Assembly: GCA_026991575.1 (NCBI GenBank)
Contig: JALXBF010000188.1
Span: forward strand, 1 to 33,312
Length of the DNA: 33,312 bases
Source: Planctomycetota bacterium
GTDB lineage: Bacteria > Planctomycetota > Planctomycetia > JALXBF01
Direction of reading: 5' to 3'
Part shown: positions 31,386 through 33,312 of the stretch, piece after piece
How positions within the stretch are numbered: position 1 is the stretch's first letter
Layout of the letters: each line of letters opens with the position of its first letter
Translations under genes and position numbers: made by a program
Notes under the pieces: model-generated
Told to the model about the DNA's origin: nothing
Seen by the model: the letters and a program-made list of their open reading frames with translations, nothing else
The model's database searches: none

Positions 31386-31389
31386 TTAT

Positions 31390-31418
31390 CTGACCGGTTG
31401 AAGGACCGCGAGTAGAAT
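31390..31418 (+). promoter_or_regulatory. Candidate sigma-70 promoter of the HNH gene
   Basis: CTGACC (31390-31395) and TAGAAT (31413-31418) are spaced by exactly 17 bases, about 54 bases before the ATG. Four of six and five of six bases match consensus. Confidence 0.5.
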
Positions 31419-31471
31419 GTTGGTGAAGGCGCTGGGTGCGCCGCGTTGCCAGCACGGGCAGGAGCAGATTG

Positions 31472-32104
31472 ATGCGGCGAAGTGGCCAGTCGGCCCTTGA
31501 AACAAGTGTGCTCGTGCTGAACCGCCTGTTCGTCGTCGTTCACATCATTCCGGCACGACGGGCGTTCGGCCTTCTGTACAAGGACCTCGCCGAGGTGATC
31601 GACGTCGAGGACGGGGGTTTTGCGTCGTACGACTTCGATGGCTGGATTGAGCTGAGCCAGTTACGGCGGTTGGAGAAGAAGCCGGATGACGATTGGATAC
31701 GCACCGTAAGGTGCGAAGTGCAGGTACCTCGCGTGATCCGGCTGTTGACCTACGACCGCGTGCCAAAGGATGGTGTCAAGTTCAACCGAAGGAATATTCT
31801 TGCCCGAGATCATTTCCGCTGTCAGTACTGCGGCAAGCAATTCTCCGCCCACCAGCTCACGCTTGACCACGTCGTGCCGCGTAGCCGCGGGGGGCGCACC
31901 ACGTGGGAGAACGTGGTCACCGCGTGCGTGCACTGTAATCTGCGCAAAGGGGACCGGACACCGTCAGAAGCGGGGATGAAGCTCCTGAAGCCGCCGCGGC
32001 GGCCCGATCGCAACCCGGTCCTTCAGTTGAAGCTGCGCAACGTCAAGTATCAGTCCTGGCGGATGTTTCTGCCTTCCACCGGCAACGGTGATGGTAGGGA
32101 CTGA
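31472..32104 (+). CDS. HNH endonuclease
   Basis: The 210-residue protein has a C-terminal HNH nuclease domain: FRCQYCGKQFSAHQLTLDHVVPRSRGG, with the C117-x2-C120 zinc knuckle, catalytic Asp132-His133, Asn147 in WENVVTAC, and a second knuckle C152-x2-C155 followed by NLRKGDRTP. The N-terminal ~105 residues (LVLNRLFVVVHIIPARRAFGLLYKDLAEVID) match the region preceding HNH in a stand-alone family common in Planctomycetota and cyanobacteria. It should cut or nick DNA, using a divalent metal. No methyltransferase, toxin partner or phage gene is adjacent, so a restriction role is unlikely from context. GGAG lies 7 bases before the ATG. The biological role is unknown. Confidence 0.92.
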   Translation: MRRSGQSALETSVLVLNRLFVVVHIIPARRAFGLLYKDLAEVIDVEDGGFASYDFDGWIELSQLRRLEKKPDDDWIRTVRCEVQVPRVIRLLTYDRVPKDGVKFNRRNILARDHFRCQYCGKQFSAHQLTLDHVVPRSRGGRTTWENVVTACVHCNLRKGDRTPSEAGMKLLKPPRRPDRNPVLQLKLRNVKYQSWRMFLPSTGNGDGRD

Positions 32105-32171
32105 AGAGGCCTGTTGTCGTGCGCGTAGTCGAACCCAGTTCGTAGAAGACCACTGCCGCAACCCGACGGTA

Positions 32172-33125
32172 TTAGAGCTCCTCGATCTCCAGGCGGTGCT
32201 CCCGCAGGAACGCGTCGCATTCGGCCCGGGTGAACACGCCGGGTGTCGTACCTACGGCCCGAACGCAGCTGGCGCCTAGAGCGCTGGCGAGTTCCAGGCA
32301 GCCGCGTTCGTCTTTCCCGGCGATGATTCCTGCGATGTAGCCGGCGTCGAAGGCATCGCCGGCACCGGTGCCGTCGACAAATTCGACCGGGAACGCTCCG
32401 GCCCGCAGCCGGACGCGCTCGCTGATCAGCACCGCGCCGCGTCCTCCCATCGTGATCACCACGGTGCGGGCACCGCGGGCGCGAAAGAACTCGGCTTGAG
32501 CCACCGGATCGTCCAGGCCGGTCAGCAAGCGTGCTTCGTCGTTGTTGGGGAGGAAAACGTCGGTTTCGGCAAGCACCGGCTCAAGCTGCTTCAACAGGGC
32601 GTCCGTCTGTGCCGAGGCGGGCACCACGATGTCCAGGACCGTGACCGTTCCGTGCTGTCGGGCGTCGCGAAACAGTGCGGCGAGCTGGTCGGCTGCCAGG
32701 GAGGGCATGATCAGATAGCCACCCACGTACAAGACGCGCGCTTCGCGCACGGCGTCCGTTGGGATGTGTGCGACGCTGAAGGCAGCGTTCGCACCGAAGC
32801 AGTGTACGAACCGGCGGTCTTCACCGCGTACGTTGATGATCAGCGTCTGGCTGGTCGGCAGCTCGGGCACGACGGTCAGGTACTGGCTGGCCACGCCCCG
32901 TTCGCGTAGCGTCTCGCGCACGAACCGCCCGAACACGTCGTCACCAACGCAGCCGGCGACATCGCAGTGGACGTCCATCTTGGCCAGATCAATAGCGACG
33001 TTGCTGGCACAGCCGCCGATTTCCAGCACCAATTCATCGGCCATGACCAGCTCGCCAGCTGCCGGCACGTGATCGATCGGGGTCGACAGATGGTCGGCTA
33101 CTACAACGCCTGCACAGATAACCAT
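32172..33125 (-). CDS. PfkB-family carbohydrate kinase (ribokinase-like)
   Basis: The 317-residue enzyme belongs to the ribokinase/PfkB superfamily, which phosphorylates sugars or nucleosides from ATP. The N-terminal motif GGCASNVAIDLAKM (PfkB signature 1, normally G-G-x-x-N-x-A) and GCVGDDVFGRFV are clear. Near the C-terminus is VDGTGAGDAFDAGYIAGI (signature 2), with the catalytic Asp of GAGDAF. FLPNNDEARLLTG is the usual Asn/Glu ATP-Mg region. Substrate cannot be assigned: it could be ribose, fructose, adenosine or a derivative. GAGG precedes the ATG by 8 bases. It converges on the HNH gene across a 67-base gap. Confidence 0.92.
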   Translation of the reverse strand: MVICAGVVVADHLSTPIDHVPAAGELVMADELVLEIGGCASNVAIDLAKMDVHCDVAGCVGDDVFGRFVRETLRERGVASQYLTVVPELPTSQTLIINVRGEDRRFVHCFGANAAFSVAHIPTDAVREARVLYVGGYLIMPSLAADQLAALFRDARQHGTVTVLDIVVPASAQTDALLKQLEPVLAETDVFLPNNDEARLLTGLDDPVAQAEFFRARGARTVVITMGGRGAVLISERVRLRAGAFPVEFVDGTGAGDAFDAGYIAGIIAGKDERGCLELASALGASCVRAVGTTPGVFTRAECDAFLREHRLEIEEL

Positions 33126-33312
33126 CGCGATTGCCTCACCACACAGGCTCTCGACTCATCAGGGGCGACGGTTGCTCGTGGGCTGCTAGTGCCGTTTCAA
33201 GTTGAGAAGTTTCCCCTTCTTGGTGGTCGCTTGGGATCGGGGCGAGTCTGGTTCGCGCGTTGTCCGGTGCGGGGTTTGCCGCAGGCAATCGGCCGTTCGC
33301 CGTTATGCCATG

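Noticed and set aside
31472-32104. HNH gene as part of a restriction, CRISPR or mobile element
   Set aside because: No methyltransferase, transposase, integrase, repeat array or target-site duplication is visible around it.
7219-33189. GGCTGCTAG recurring in gaps at 7219, 29794 and 33181
   Set aside because: Only three 9-base copies with unrelated flanks and orientations; CTAG is not rare in this window, so chance is a fair explanation.

Overview
The window is high-GC bacterial chromosome. Its clearest taxonomic signal is two tandem pairs of planctomycete-type genes: a large secreted PSCyt/DUF1549-DUF1553 protein followed by a Tat-exported DUF1501 protein. With a PPC-domain secreted protein, a beta-propeller protein, a Ser/Thr kinase and a PP2C phosphatase, they point to Planctomycetota. 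I see no insertion sequences, phage genes, CRISPR arrays or rRNA, so this looks like core chromosome. Most calls rest on motifs read by eye; no database search was run.

Layout. (1) 45-3246, plus strand: cobalamin adenosyltransferase, a PNP-family purine nucleoside phosphorylase with an Asn-to-Asp change at the base-binding position, and a secreted SBBP/NHL-type beta-propeller protein. (2) 3230-17182, minus strand: read in transcription order, a 1729-residue PSCyt1-WD40-BIG2-DUF1549-DUF1553 protein and its DUF1501 partner, a hairpin terminator and a 700-base gap, then an 822-residue DUF1549-DUF1553 protein and its DUF1501 partner, a strong hairpin, a TIG-PPC-PPC secreted protein, and an ArsR-type repressor with its own AT-rich promoter. 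(3) 17450-22878, minus strand: a housekeeping cluster read as ribE, rsmA, tadA, an MFS exporter, a Ser/Thr kinase, a DksA/TraR-like zinc-finger protein with charged tails, and tRNA-Ser(CGA). (4) 23036-28373: GT39-type membrane glycosyltransferase (+), converging on and overlapping undecaprenyl-diphosphatase (-); a membrane-anchored PP2C phosphatase (-) divergent from a YihY/BrkB membrane protein (+). (5) 28863-33125: YugP-like zinc metallopeptidase (+), TolC-family outer-membrane lipoprotein (-), HNH endonuclease (+) and a PfkB-family sugar kinase (-).

How the genes may work together. The paired DUF1553/DUF1501 proteins carry export signals and haem-type Cys-His motifs, and probably form two related extracytoplasmic modules whose biochemistry is not established. 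UppP, the GT39 enzyme and TolC are envelope functions. The kinase and the phosphatase are 6 kb apart and could act on shared targets, but nothing here proves it.

The observations most worth a second look are the large insertion inside the DUF1553 region of the 1729-residue protein, the basic/acidic tails on the DksA-like protein, the PNP specificity residue, the ArsR C-terminal cysteine cluster, the 159-base convergent gene overlap, and the disordered insertion in the YihY protein.
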